Below the pieces are notes generated by a model. That model made no database searches. It saw only the letters and a list, made by a program, of their open reading frames with translations, and was not told the DNA's origin. A DNA stretch of 64,000 nucleotides from Crambe crambe (lineage: Eukaryota; Porifera; Demospongiae; Poecilosclerida; Crambeidae), in contig OZ004592.1 of assembly GCA_963924555.1 (NCBI GenBank), positions 5,270,001-5,334,000 of the forward strand. The letters run 5' to 3'. A program made the position numbers and the translations under genes. Position 1 is the stretch's first letter. Each line of letters opens with the position of its first letter. This document shows positions 50,300 through 64,000 of this stretch, in pieces.

Positions 50300-51576
50300 A
50301 GTAAACAAAAAGAAGGGAAGGGATATCAGGCTCATAAACTATAATGTAGAAGACGTGAATGCAGTCTCGAGAAGTTAACGACCTTTACCAAGTAGATATT
50401 CTGAGTCAAAGTCACTAGTAGCTACACGTATGTCAGAGTCATAGATTTTCTTGCAAATACATAAACTTCCTCCATTGATTCAGTTGTGGCAGAAACAATG
50501 AACCTTGCTATATCAATTCCAGGAAATAAATCATTACTGAACTGGCTGGTAAAACATTGTTTCTACAATATGTCTGTTTTTGCATGCTTCAATGACCATT
50601 GCAAACAATGGGTACTCCTGTGAACTACTTAACCCATCCTCCTAAATCTACAGAAAAAGTTATGCAATAGAAACAAGTTTTTGTTTCCATTCCATCATGC
50701 TCCTTGATTTCAAGCGAATTCATACCACAAATTCCCAGAAGCTGAGCTAATCCATCAAGCCTATTAGGCATTCATTCAAGCAACATTGCCAATGGGCTGG
50801 TTGCCTGGCAATTGGATTAGTTTGCTCTGTCTTCCATACTGATTTTATAGCTGTAGTCTATATAGCCACTACATGAACATTATCTTGTCTGTTTTCACCC
50901 TCGCTACATGCGTTCTTCGAGGAAGGGAGAGAGGGAGGGAAGGAGGGAGGGACGATAACTAGTGACCACAAAAAATAGCCAAAAAAAAATCAACAAATAT
51001 TTCTTTGAATCAAGAACCTTTGGCCACATGTTGTATACATAACACTTGCATAAGATATACCTTGATCTTTTACAGAGATGGAGTCAAGTTGTCTCTGTTT
51101 CTTAAAAGAGTGAATAACATGTGGACCTCATCAAAGATTGCATCAGTGTATCAGTGTGAGAAGAAAAAAAAGACCAAGTTACACCATTTGCATTGATATG
51201 GTGATTGGCATCTACACGAGTTGGCACTTAGCAATGCTTCGTAAACGGTACACAAGGCTGCTGCGGATGGCACTTAACATCCCATGATCCAATAGACTTT
51301 GAGCTATGTGCTTTGGTAAGCTCAACAAAGCATTCCATGTTTAATTTGCGGCCATTCCCCGCCCCGCAGACTGCATCCTAACAGCGCATGCGGAAGATCA
51401 GCTGGAAGTTCGCAGGAAGGATGACGGCGAATATATAATAGCACCAGCTTCCTAAAATCTCTTCACAAAGCACCGATAATTAGTGAACACTGAATTTTGA
51501 GTTCCTAGTTAGCACTAAGTATAAGCATTCAGTGCATAAACGCGTCTGGGGCCTCAAATACTAAGAGGAAGACACT
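50300..51576. other. divergent intergenic region between rolling-stone-like 6 and Msx-like
   Basis: No coding signal. GCGCATGCG at 51384-51392 and a TATA-like 'atatataatag' at about 51431 lie 185 and 145 bp before the Msx ATG. There is a GGGA-rich patch at about 50920-50955. Confidence 0.45.
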
Positions 51577-54934
<3,358 letters not shown>

Positions 54935-57900
54935 TCATGTAGTCCACTGTTATTTTCCACTATTTACTGTCTCTAACAATAATAGCAATCATAAACTCTC
55001 ATAGATGTCCTAAACTACCTAAAATCATTAGAGAAGAATAATATTTTTTTAGTAACTATATGTGTAGCTATTCTTGCAATTTAATCTTTTTTTTTATCAT
55101 GCCCAGCACAAGTATTTCTATACTACTACTCATTTCCTCACTCGATCCATGCTCAACTTCATCCACCCTCAAATGTTTTCATCCTCTCCAACCTGTAGTT
55201 TTCCTCTGGTTATTTGTTTTGTTTTCATGTGGTGCAATCTTGCTCACATTTATCGAATCTTCGATTGATATAACATTATATAACACAATGGAGATCCAAG
55301 GGTAGGAATGAAATGCATGAAAGCTGTTACTGTACTTCTGACATCAGCACTAACCCCCTACAGCTGCAATGTATATATAATAATTCACCCAATATCCTCT
55401 TCAATGGTTGAGTAGAGAGCTTAATTAAGTTAGGACTATCACGTTTAAATGTGGTCACTTTGCAAAGCAACTGGCTTTACATAATAATTGTTATAGCCTA
55501 TAGTTAATTAGGGTGTTAGGTTACAGTACAGATGCAGTAGTTCATGATGATATAGCTATTGCTGCTAATTGACTACATCACTTCACCCCAGAGAATGCTC
55601 AGTGCAGTATGGAAAAATCTATATTGCTAGCCATACATAACTGTGCACTTTACATTGCGACTGCTTAATAGATGGTGATATGATAATGAAAAGTTGTACA
55701 TTTTAATTTTGAGTGAAAATAATAATGTAGTTAATAATAATTATCATCAGCTACATGTCTGGAATCTCTAGTTTAGTGAACTTCATTACTCAGAAACTGT
55801 TATGAATTAACAGATATAGCTAGCATAGCTATATCCTTGCAGAAATGCATGAGGATGCCTGACTTAGTTCACATGCAGAGAATTCAAGGGCTTAGACTTT
55901 CTCATTGGGTTTAGGACTCAGCCACAAGTGTACATGTGGCAACCCACTAAATCATAAAATTATAGGATGATTCTATTTCTTTTTTCGCTTTAGCTAAAAC
56001 ACTGAAGGTGTTAGCTAATATTGAAAAAAAATCTTAATCATTATCCAGAAAATCTAACACCAATTCTGCCCTTGTTGCCAGGTCAGACTTAGAAAAACAA
56101 TCACGGTTCCTTAGAATAACTTTCAGTGCAATATAAAAAAGGTTTCAAAAAACCACACACATCTGATCTGCTACATCATAGAAGTAGCCTGAGCTAATTG
56201 TCTCAACACTTTGCAACCATCATGGCCAAAGGTATAACATGTGGTTACCACTAACATGTTCAAGATGACATACTGGCAACCCAGGTTTTCAGATAACATA
56301 TGGGGGGTGCTTACTACTATCCACCAAGTGGACTTCTATTTCTTCATGTTGGGAAGCCATTTCTTATCCAAGCAAGCCATAAAGGAGACCAGAATCTGGC
56401 CTTTGTGTCATTAGGATGAAATTTTAGCTGTGTCCATACTGTATTGGGGATAAACCAAAGGAAGTACCATGTGTTGTTTGCACATAACTTCTCTAACCAT
56501 ATTGGTATCTTTGAGACCACTAACTAGATGTTTGATGGAGCATCATGGTCATATTATGTACATTATCTATGATATTTTGTATATACACACATAAGAGAGA
56601 GATAATCACATTGAGAGGGTTATACCAAACATGGGAATAACATTGTAACAGTACCTTTAAGTACTTACACAAGGAGAGGTTGAGTCATACAGATATCTTT
56701 TGATATCACAAGCACTACAAAGAGATCGCTAGCCACATAGATAAATTATTTAATAAGATTTTATAACCAAGTGTGGGCCTTGGAAAAAATTTTTTGTAGT
56801 TATACAAGTACCTACATTCCAACTTTGGCATATAAAATGCACTAGGTACATGTTTACATGAGCACAATAACAAAATGACATTTTAGCTATAATATAGCTA
56901 GTTACTATGGAGATATTATTATTATTATACCAAGGACAGGATTTTGAATCTCTTGGTGTGGACACTTAAAAAATGTTCTGATTGGATGGGGAAGTGCCAC
57001 AGGATAGATATAGCTATAAGATTAATTAATGATTTCATTTTTGAAGATGATTGGAGGATAATACCGATCTGGTGCCCTGTAAGAGGCCACAAGAGTGCAA
57101 ATTTAACAGCTTGTTAACATGCAAGAAAAGAAATTCAATTACAGCCCTCAGCTAATTGAATTATGGGTTTGCAGTACTTATCTTCCAGTGTGGTATAATC
57201 TATGCTGTAATTAAGTTAGTGGATGCAGTAGAAGTAGAACTCCTTTGCTCAGTTCTTCTAACTCTGTGTAAATTGTAATGCTCCTAATCAGGATGTATAC
57301 AACACAATTGTGCAGATGGAACACCATGTTCGCCAGTCCTAGTATAGCTCGATAACATGCTAACACACTAGTTGTATGCATCACTTCTCATCTTGCAGAT
57401 GTCCTTGACCTCAACTTGGATACACGTCATGCGTACACATGTGTATAATACGAAGCAAAATACACAATGTGTGCATTATACTGAGTATACTGCAAATTAA
57501 ACTTTCTGCATAAAAACCTGACACACATCAAAGCATTCCAGATTCTTTATAAGATATCAAGGTTTGCAAAAACCTCAAACCACAGCGATAGGAGGACTTG
57601 CTCGAGACCACTTTTGTAGAGCTTTCAGGATTGTGGAGTTTAATTGGAAGTCAACAACCACATGGAAAAGGCCAACACTTATCATGATTTGCTATCTCTC
57701 TCAGAAGGCAGTTTGAATACCCCCACACGGTGAAGAAAGTGCCGCTACGTCTATGCAGGCTTCTTACAAGGCTCTTTGGAGTTATAGCGCTATGCAGTGC
57801 TCTTTGAAAACCGCTTTGCAATGGGTATCATTTTACAGCATAACTCTTAGCCATTAATCTGATATATTACTGCCAAAGTACCAGTTTGTCAGTAGGGTGG

Positions 57901-60900
57901 ACAATGTTTGGTAACTTGCCTTGCAAAGAAGCCTTACTCTGGGCCTTGAAATATTGGATTCACAAAGGACCAAAAGAAATGAAGATTAGGAGGCATGCAT
58001 TGATAAATGCCAATGGATGCTCTTTTACGTGAGATGACTAGTTGCTGTGCTGCTTTCAAACCTTACGCACTTAGCTCTCTAGAGCTTCTGTGGTAAACAG
58101 TAGCATCCTTCCTTGTTTGAACAAAAAGCCATATGAAGGCATAAAATTATACAATGATATGTTTCACTTTTGAGCCAGCCCTGCATGTGGTGTGTGATAT
58201 GGCACAGCTAGTAGCTAGCTATGGCCCTTAAAAAATATGGATTTATGATTGCAGCTAACTAGCTATCCACTAGCCCACTCAATTCAGACTCATTATCAGC
58301 AACCTGTGTTTATACCTGAGCTTAATGAGAAGCGTCTATAAGTGTACGGGTCAGACTCCAGGAAAAAAAATTGACTCCATGCATCCCTCACCTTGCTTGG
58401 CAATGCAACCTTTTTTTAAAGAACCACATCAATGGGCTAAGGGGAGCTCCCACATGCAGGACAGGAAGTTTGTCAGCTAAACTCTATCCACAAGTGGCAG
58501 TTGTGTTTCCCTGGTGTTGAGAGACTCTGTGTCTGTGGCAAATGGAATGTCAAGATACCACTGATAAGGACATACTGCATCTCCACTTTTAGTTTATCTT
58601 CTTTATTAATAAGTCTGTGGTGGTTAGCTTTAAAAATAAACAAGGGGGGCAGCACTTCTTTTTTTTTTTTTTTTTTTTTTTTACATAAAAAAAGAAAAGA
58701 ATTTTATGTATATATATCTGAATATAGACTGCAATTTGAACTATAGGGTTATTAATTGCATATTGAGCTGACCAAAGGGTGATGTATGTAGGACTCAATT
58801 AAGAAAGGATGGGGTGAAGTGTCCTTTGAGTCTTGGAGGGGGAAGATCTGAAAAGAGATAGGGTATAATAAGTGATAAAAGAGTTCAATGAAAGTAGTTT
58901 GTAGTGAAAACCCACTTCATGAAGGCTTATGGGATACTTTGATAGTACTTAATGCTTATTATAGAAGATCAAGAAGAATTATACTGTATGTAGTTAAATA
59001 AGATTATTCCTATACTAAAATTAGGTTTAACACTTATTTTGCCCAATAGGCTCTATAGTAGAGTATATTATACTTACCTGAATGGTGTATACTGCCATCA
59101 AAGAACTATGACAGAATGGAGTGTGATTTCGATATGCCCTCTGTATCAGTGAAGCTTTGATCTATTATCAGGCCTTGATGGTGTATAGAGTTAGCACAAG
59201 ATGCAACAGCTATCAGCAGTTTCAAGACCAGTATTCTGATCAGCCGAGATATTTCTAACTGGCTTTGAAAGGGGGACTGAACCCCTAAACAGTTAAGTTA
59301 ACCATGCACTTGCTTGAATAATAAGCCCTCCCTCTAATCTATGACAGTTTATTGGGATAGGGTGGTAATTGAGGAAATTATGTGGCTCATTGCCATGACA
59401 TTGATATAGCTAGGTGGTGTTGTATTTCCCCTGCAAAGTTAATTAAGTGAATAGGGGGGGGGGGGGGGGGGGGGGGGAAAGGTGTTCTCCCTTTCTCCTG
59501 TTCACTTGTAATTGTAACATATCATTTTTCATTATCATCAGCTTACTTCTTCCTAGAATGGCAGACAGATTAGTGTAAATCAGGTATGACAATAGGATAG
59601 AATTATCATTGAACCATTTTGTACTATGCTATTGAGCAATGTTCTGGGCAGCGAATAACTAATACTACATACCTTGGAGAGACTGCAGTGAACCTTGGAC
59701 AAATATCAGTGCTCTGTGAGTAGCCAGTAGTAAACAAATGGTGCAGAAGTTGGCAGCCAAAATATCCTGCATGTTTTGATAGAGATGGTTCACTGGTGAA
59801 CAATACATTGAGATTCTACTGCCACCATCCCACTTAACAGTGCCACCATAATCCCATCAGAGCAGCTGCTTTTAATTAAATTAATTGCTCTGTAGCCCAC
59901 ATGGAAAGGGTTTGTGTGAAAGGGCTTGCTGGCTCCAGTGGAGTGTAGAGCCGGCTGCAGCTAAATAGAGCGTCATGCTGTACCATGCTGTGTATGTGTG
60001 TAACATGTGGTTGCATGGAGGCCTGCTGGTACATGGTGTGATGCTTCTTACACAAGTGTGGTGTTACTTAGCTACTAATTCCAAAGCACCACGCCAAGAA
60101 ACCTTTAGCGTGCAAGTTTTGGGATAACTAGCTAGCAATGATCCCTATAAAAGACAGAAAACAAAACAAAAAAAAAAACAAACAAAGAAACGAATAAGGT
60201 CAATGAATAAGACAATGGATTTTGAACTAAGAACAGTCTTAATAAGAGTGACTGTTAATATATTTTCACTTCCAAGGAGGACAGCCTCTCAAAATTGTTT
60301 ATTTGTAGCCAGCTACCTATCAACACTCACACCCTTGATGACATGATTGCAACTAAGCTAAGTATTCTCTAGGCCTTTTTGGAATTTCCAGGAACACTAT
60401 CACATTACAATTGCATCGTGCTCTTAGCTATGTGTTAAATACCAATCTTTCAGTGGTATCCCTCACTAGTGTAAGAAGCAGGGGAGCAGGAGGGCTGTCC
60501 CCGCCCCCCCTTCCCCCTGGCCTCATATATATTACTGAGTGAGTAGCTATTAATAGTAAATCTGATATCATCATCGTTGTGTTTATTTAGCAGTCTTTGT
60601 TTTGTAACAGCATAACAGCATGTAAGCACACCTAACCAGCAATGCATACATACAATTGTTATAATAATGACCCTTAACTTCATTAGTACCATAGCCCAAT
60701 GAAATTAGTAACATAGTCGAAAATCAACTTGTATGATGTGGATTTACTAAGATAAACTGTGCCAAGTACAAGTGTAACTAAAGCTCTATAATGAGTAAAT
60801 TGTGTGTAGGTTCATATTACACAAAGTTGTCAGGATTCAAAAAAAGCCGGAAATCATGAGTGTGGTTCCTCCCACAATAAATTCCTGTGGGTCCACCCAC

Positions 60901-61151
60901 AATAGGTACAAGCCCCCCACAATGGGGTGATCTTGTGTGCACCTAGATGTGGGGCATATTACTGGAGCCTAAGTGTAAAGTGTGTGCATGAATCCATACA
61001 GTGAGCTCTCTCCTCAAAGTTAGCTCATGATAATTATAATTTGAGGTGAGATAAAATTCTTGAGAATGATATTACGTAAACAACAACAACAACAATAACA
61101 ACAACAACTACAATAACACAACTGTACAACAGCAATGAAGCACACCAAATA
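54935..61151. other. gene-poor 6.2-kb spacer
   Basis: Nothing coding is supported. It holds T24 at 58659-58682, G24 at 59454-59477 and a CAA-rich patch at 61079-61125. It could contain Msx regulatory DNA or exons of unseen genes; comparison with a related genome would decide. Confidence 0.4.
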
Positions 61152-63499
61152 TTATGACAGTTCCCTAGCCAGTTCGATGGGAGAGTTGACTTTGATGACC
61201 TTTTCTAATCCAAAATGCATTTTTGCTAGTACAGCCCTGGCTAAGTTGATCAGTCTAGGTGGTTGTAACCTGATGTGGGTCCTCAACTCAGCCACGATGT
61301 CCTGGGCCTTCTGTTTAGAGGATCCCGTCATGTACCAAGGTAGGCAGGTCACAAAGTCAATCAGATCTTCCTCCACTAGAACATTGCAGTGGTAGTCCCG
61401 AGTCACTTTTGTGTGAAGGAAGTAAAGGATGATTTCCAAGCTAGCCTGCTGGAGAGATTCAATATCTTTCTTTGATGGAGTCTGAAGAACATTATCAGAT
61501 GAATGTAATTGATCTGGAGAAGGTAGTGTTCTATCATTAGTTGGGGAAGCAGGGCTGAACATTGAATGTTGCTCTGCTGAAGGCTGTGCTCTGGTCAAAC
61601 GGTGGACTTCATCGGAAGCTGATGGTTGCGTGTTGTCATGAGCTGGACTTATGGTGGAATGTTGTTCCGATAACAACACAACCCCACTGACTATCGGAGC
61701 GTTTTGATGCTTCTGGTCACCAGGACACTCACCTCCATCCCGAATCTGCTGGCTTGCCAAAAGAGTGGGAGTATCAAGATAACAGGAACTGTTCCCTCTT
61801 GTTTGTGAGATGTTTGGGTCAGATCTTGCAGAGGAAACTATTCTTTGTGGCAACGTGTTTGTCGTCGTGGGAGGAAGAAAGAGGAGTTTGATGTAAGGGA
61901 GAAGAGTAGCCCACACACAAACCTGGTCCTCTTCATACTCTTTGATGTCTGATGGCTTGGCTATTGACAGGAAGGAACACATGTGTGTGGTGATAGGGAG
62001 TATAAATTGAGCTGGCAGTGGAGACGATGATACTAATGCTATTTGAGCAAACACCATGAGAGTGAAACACCTGCAAAGGAAAGGGATGTCATGCGATCAG
62101 ATCATGTGATCATTATATGCAAGGGGTCAATAACTGTCATGTGATCAGATCATGTGATTATATGTATCATGTGATCATTTCATGCAAGGGGTCAAGAAGT
62201 CAAGAGGCAAAAAAAACCTCTTCTTCCGATATCATTGGTATGGAAAAAGCAAGGCTTGGCAGCAGGCAGGGCTGCTGGGAAAGAAGGGGGAGAGAGAGAG
62301 TTTTAAATACTTTCAAAACCGTAACCATGTCGAAAGATTTCAAGAAATTAATAACTATTTGCAATCAGAAGTGTTCAGAAACTATTTCTGGCCACGGAAA
62401 CTATTATAACAAATAAGAAATTAATTGGATTACACGTGTAGCACTAAATATCGTAATGGGATTCCCTAACTCCCCCTTCCTCCTTCCTCCTCCTCCTACC
62501 CCCTTCCCCTATTAAAATGTATTTAAAAAAAAAAACAACATCAACAACTTGTTTAGCATACATGTTAAAAAGGCATTCACATACCTTAATGCTAAGAATC
62601 GCAAATGGTCCTTCCTTGAAGTATGCTCGTCAGATGTAGATAACCACTTGAACACCACCAGATTAAGAGTCTGGATCACGTGGGGCTGGACTAGGTACTG
62701 GTGGGCACTGGAGCTATGGGCCAAGCAGAGGAACAGTTCGGCCACTAGTACCGAGAGGCTGATGTGATAGAAATCGGAGAGTGATAGGCAGAGTGCTTGG
62801 TGGATGACAGAGGAAGTGGATGCAATGGGAACTTGGCATTCAGGCAATTCAGAAAGGCTGTGATTATTATAAACAGGAGGAGAATGAGAGGGAGGAAGGG
62901 AGGAAAAAGAGGGAGGGGAAGGGAAAAAAGGGAGGGGAGAGAGGGTAATAAGGAAAAGGGAGGGGAAGAGGGAAGGAGGGAGGGAAGGGAAGAGAGAGGG
63001 GAAGAGGGAGGGAGGGAGGGAAAAGAGGGAAGGAGGGAAAAGAGGGAGGGGAAGGGAAGAGGGAGGGGAAGAGGGAGGGGAAGGGAAAGGGGGAGGGAGG
63101 GAGGGAAAAGAAGAGGGGGAGGGAGGGAAAAGAGGGGAGGGAAAAGGGGAAGAGGGAGGAGGGGGAGGGAGGGGAAGGGAAGAGGGAGGGAAGAGGAAGA
63201 GGGAAGGGAAAGGGGGAGGGAGGGAGGGAGGGAAAAGAAGAGGGAGAGGGAGGGAAAAGAGGGGGAAGAGGGAGGAGGGGGAGGGGAGGGGAAGGGAAGA
63301 GGGAGGGAAGGGGAAGAGAGAAGGAGGGAAAAGAGGGAGGGAGGGGAAGAGAAGAGGGCTAAAGGTGACCCTTATACATAGCTAATTATATAGCACACCA
63401 CCAACTCCTTAGAATAAGAGGGATGTACATTTTGCTGGTAATAATGTCTAGGGGCAGCGTGGCAATTATGAAGTAATTAAAGGGGGCCTCCCTTTAACC

Positions 63500-63569
<70 letters not shown>

Positions 63570-64000
63570 TGCAAAATATATGGAGGGCATTTTCAAGTAT
63601 TCTCTTCAGAGCATAACTGCCATAGTCTGGGCCTGCAAGCGAGTTTGTCTCTTCAAAGACTGATTTATCCTTTATCAACAACTTGACTCTGTTTATCGAG
63701 CGTGTAGCCATCTCCAAGATGTTGTGCTTCACCAATACCCTTCGAAAGTAAAAAGTCTCTCCAAAATTAGCACAGGCATGTGAACAGAAACTCTCCAGGT
63801 ACTTGTACGTTGACCGCATGTCTTTCCATTCCAGTTGCAGAATGTGAGCATAAAGAACCAGAATGAAATTCAAACCCCCAATCTCCTTGACATGAACCTT
63901 ATTAACGAATGCCTTAGCATCCAACCAATCAAATATCTCCAATGCTAAGATGATATCGTATTTGTTCCTTGCACCCTGATGTATGAGCAGATCTGTTGCA
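61152..64000 (-). CDS. unidentified helical protein, last three exons (partial)
   Basis: Exons: from the right edge (64000, open) to 63567, then 62585-62857, then 61152-62070. Donor/acceptor pairs are GTGAG/CACAG and GTATG/TTGCAG, and phases match (2 then 2), giving HIFC-N-LSELPE and FLAL-R-CFTLMVFAQ at the joints. About 540 residues are visible. The first two exons look all-helical, like ARM/HEAT-type folds (YDIILALEIFDWLDAKAF, FILVLYAHILQLEW, SLSDFYHISLSVLVAELFLC). The last exon has a Ser/Pro-rich linker and ends with a helical block (LVEEDLIDFVTCLPWYM, PRLINLARAVLAKMHFGLEK). I do not recognise the family. No signal peptide or obvious catalytic motif in the visible part. Confidence 0.75.
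62875..63358. repeat. polypurine tract of about 480 bp
   Basis: Almost uninterrupted G/A (GGGAGGGAAGAG-type) on the plus strand, lying in the intron 62858-63566 of the minus-strand gene. A 194-residue Arg/Gly/Glu frame through it is an artefact. Prone to triplex and G-quadruplex formation. Confidence 0.95.
63503..63566. repeat. (TC)32 microsatellite at a splice donor
   Basis: On the transcript strand this reads GTGAGAGAGAGAG..., so the dinucleotide array starts inside the 5' splice-site sequence of the exon ending at 63567. Confidence 0.95.

Noticed and set aside
62797-63381. 194-residue Arg/Gly/Glu-rich frame on the plus strand
   Set aside because: It is the translation of a polypurine intron tract; any purine-only DNA gives open frames of G, R, E and K.

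Overview
This is AT-rich eukaryotic (animal) DNA with short introns, long single-exon genes and many small transposon relics. An Msx-class NK homeobox gene, a rolling-stone-like membrane protein family, an MFSD10-type transporter and many large beta-helix/multi-TM proteins together suggest a sponge, probably a demosponge such as Amphimedon. That assignment is inference from gene content; no marker gene proves it.

Region 1 (1-24.6 kb) is a minus-strand tandem cluster of very large surface proteins: a signal peptide, an extracellular right-handed beta-helix built of GGA-I / FxNN-type repeats, a Cys-rich knot, about nine TM helices and a short tail with a YxxPhi motif. Three copies are intact (2654-6388, 10721-14425, 20910-24587). 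One of a different N-terminal subfamily runs off the left edge (1-1672). Two are wrecked (8375-10011, a fusion of the two subfamilies; 14977-20041, broken by frameshifts, a deletion, a solo LTR and a DNA transposon). One is a small 3' relic (7161-7390). A 36-bp minisatellite sits just past the 3' end of three copies. Shared flanks show the cluster grew by block duplication and unequal exchange.

Region 2 (25.2-50.3 kb) holds six two-exon rolling-stone-like genes on the minus strand, all with one phase-0 intron after a short first exon. The most diverged copy is separated from the other five by a 13-exon MFSD10-like transporter (26416-33955), which I could reconstruct completely (480 aa, all splice phases agree). 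The intergenic and intronic DNA carries hAT-like and CACTA-like MITEs, a LINE 3' end and a decayed Helitron/helicase-type fragment.

Region 3 (51.6-54.9 kb) is the plus-strand Msx-like homeobox gene, two exons, 366 aa. Beyond it lie about 6 kb without recognisable genes. At 61.2-64.0 kb are the last three exons of a minus-strand gene that I cannot name, running off the right edge. One of its introns contains a polypurine tract of about 480 bp and a (CT)n microsatellite.

The most notable signals are the beta-helix receptor cluster as a possible recognition locus, the insertion history readable in its pseudogenes, giant repeat-built polypyrimidine tracts at three splice acceptors, and a repeated GCATGCGC motif just upstream of several unrelated genes.
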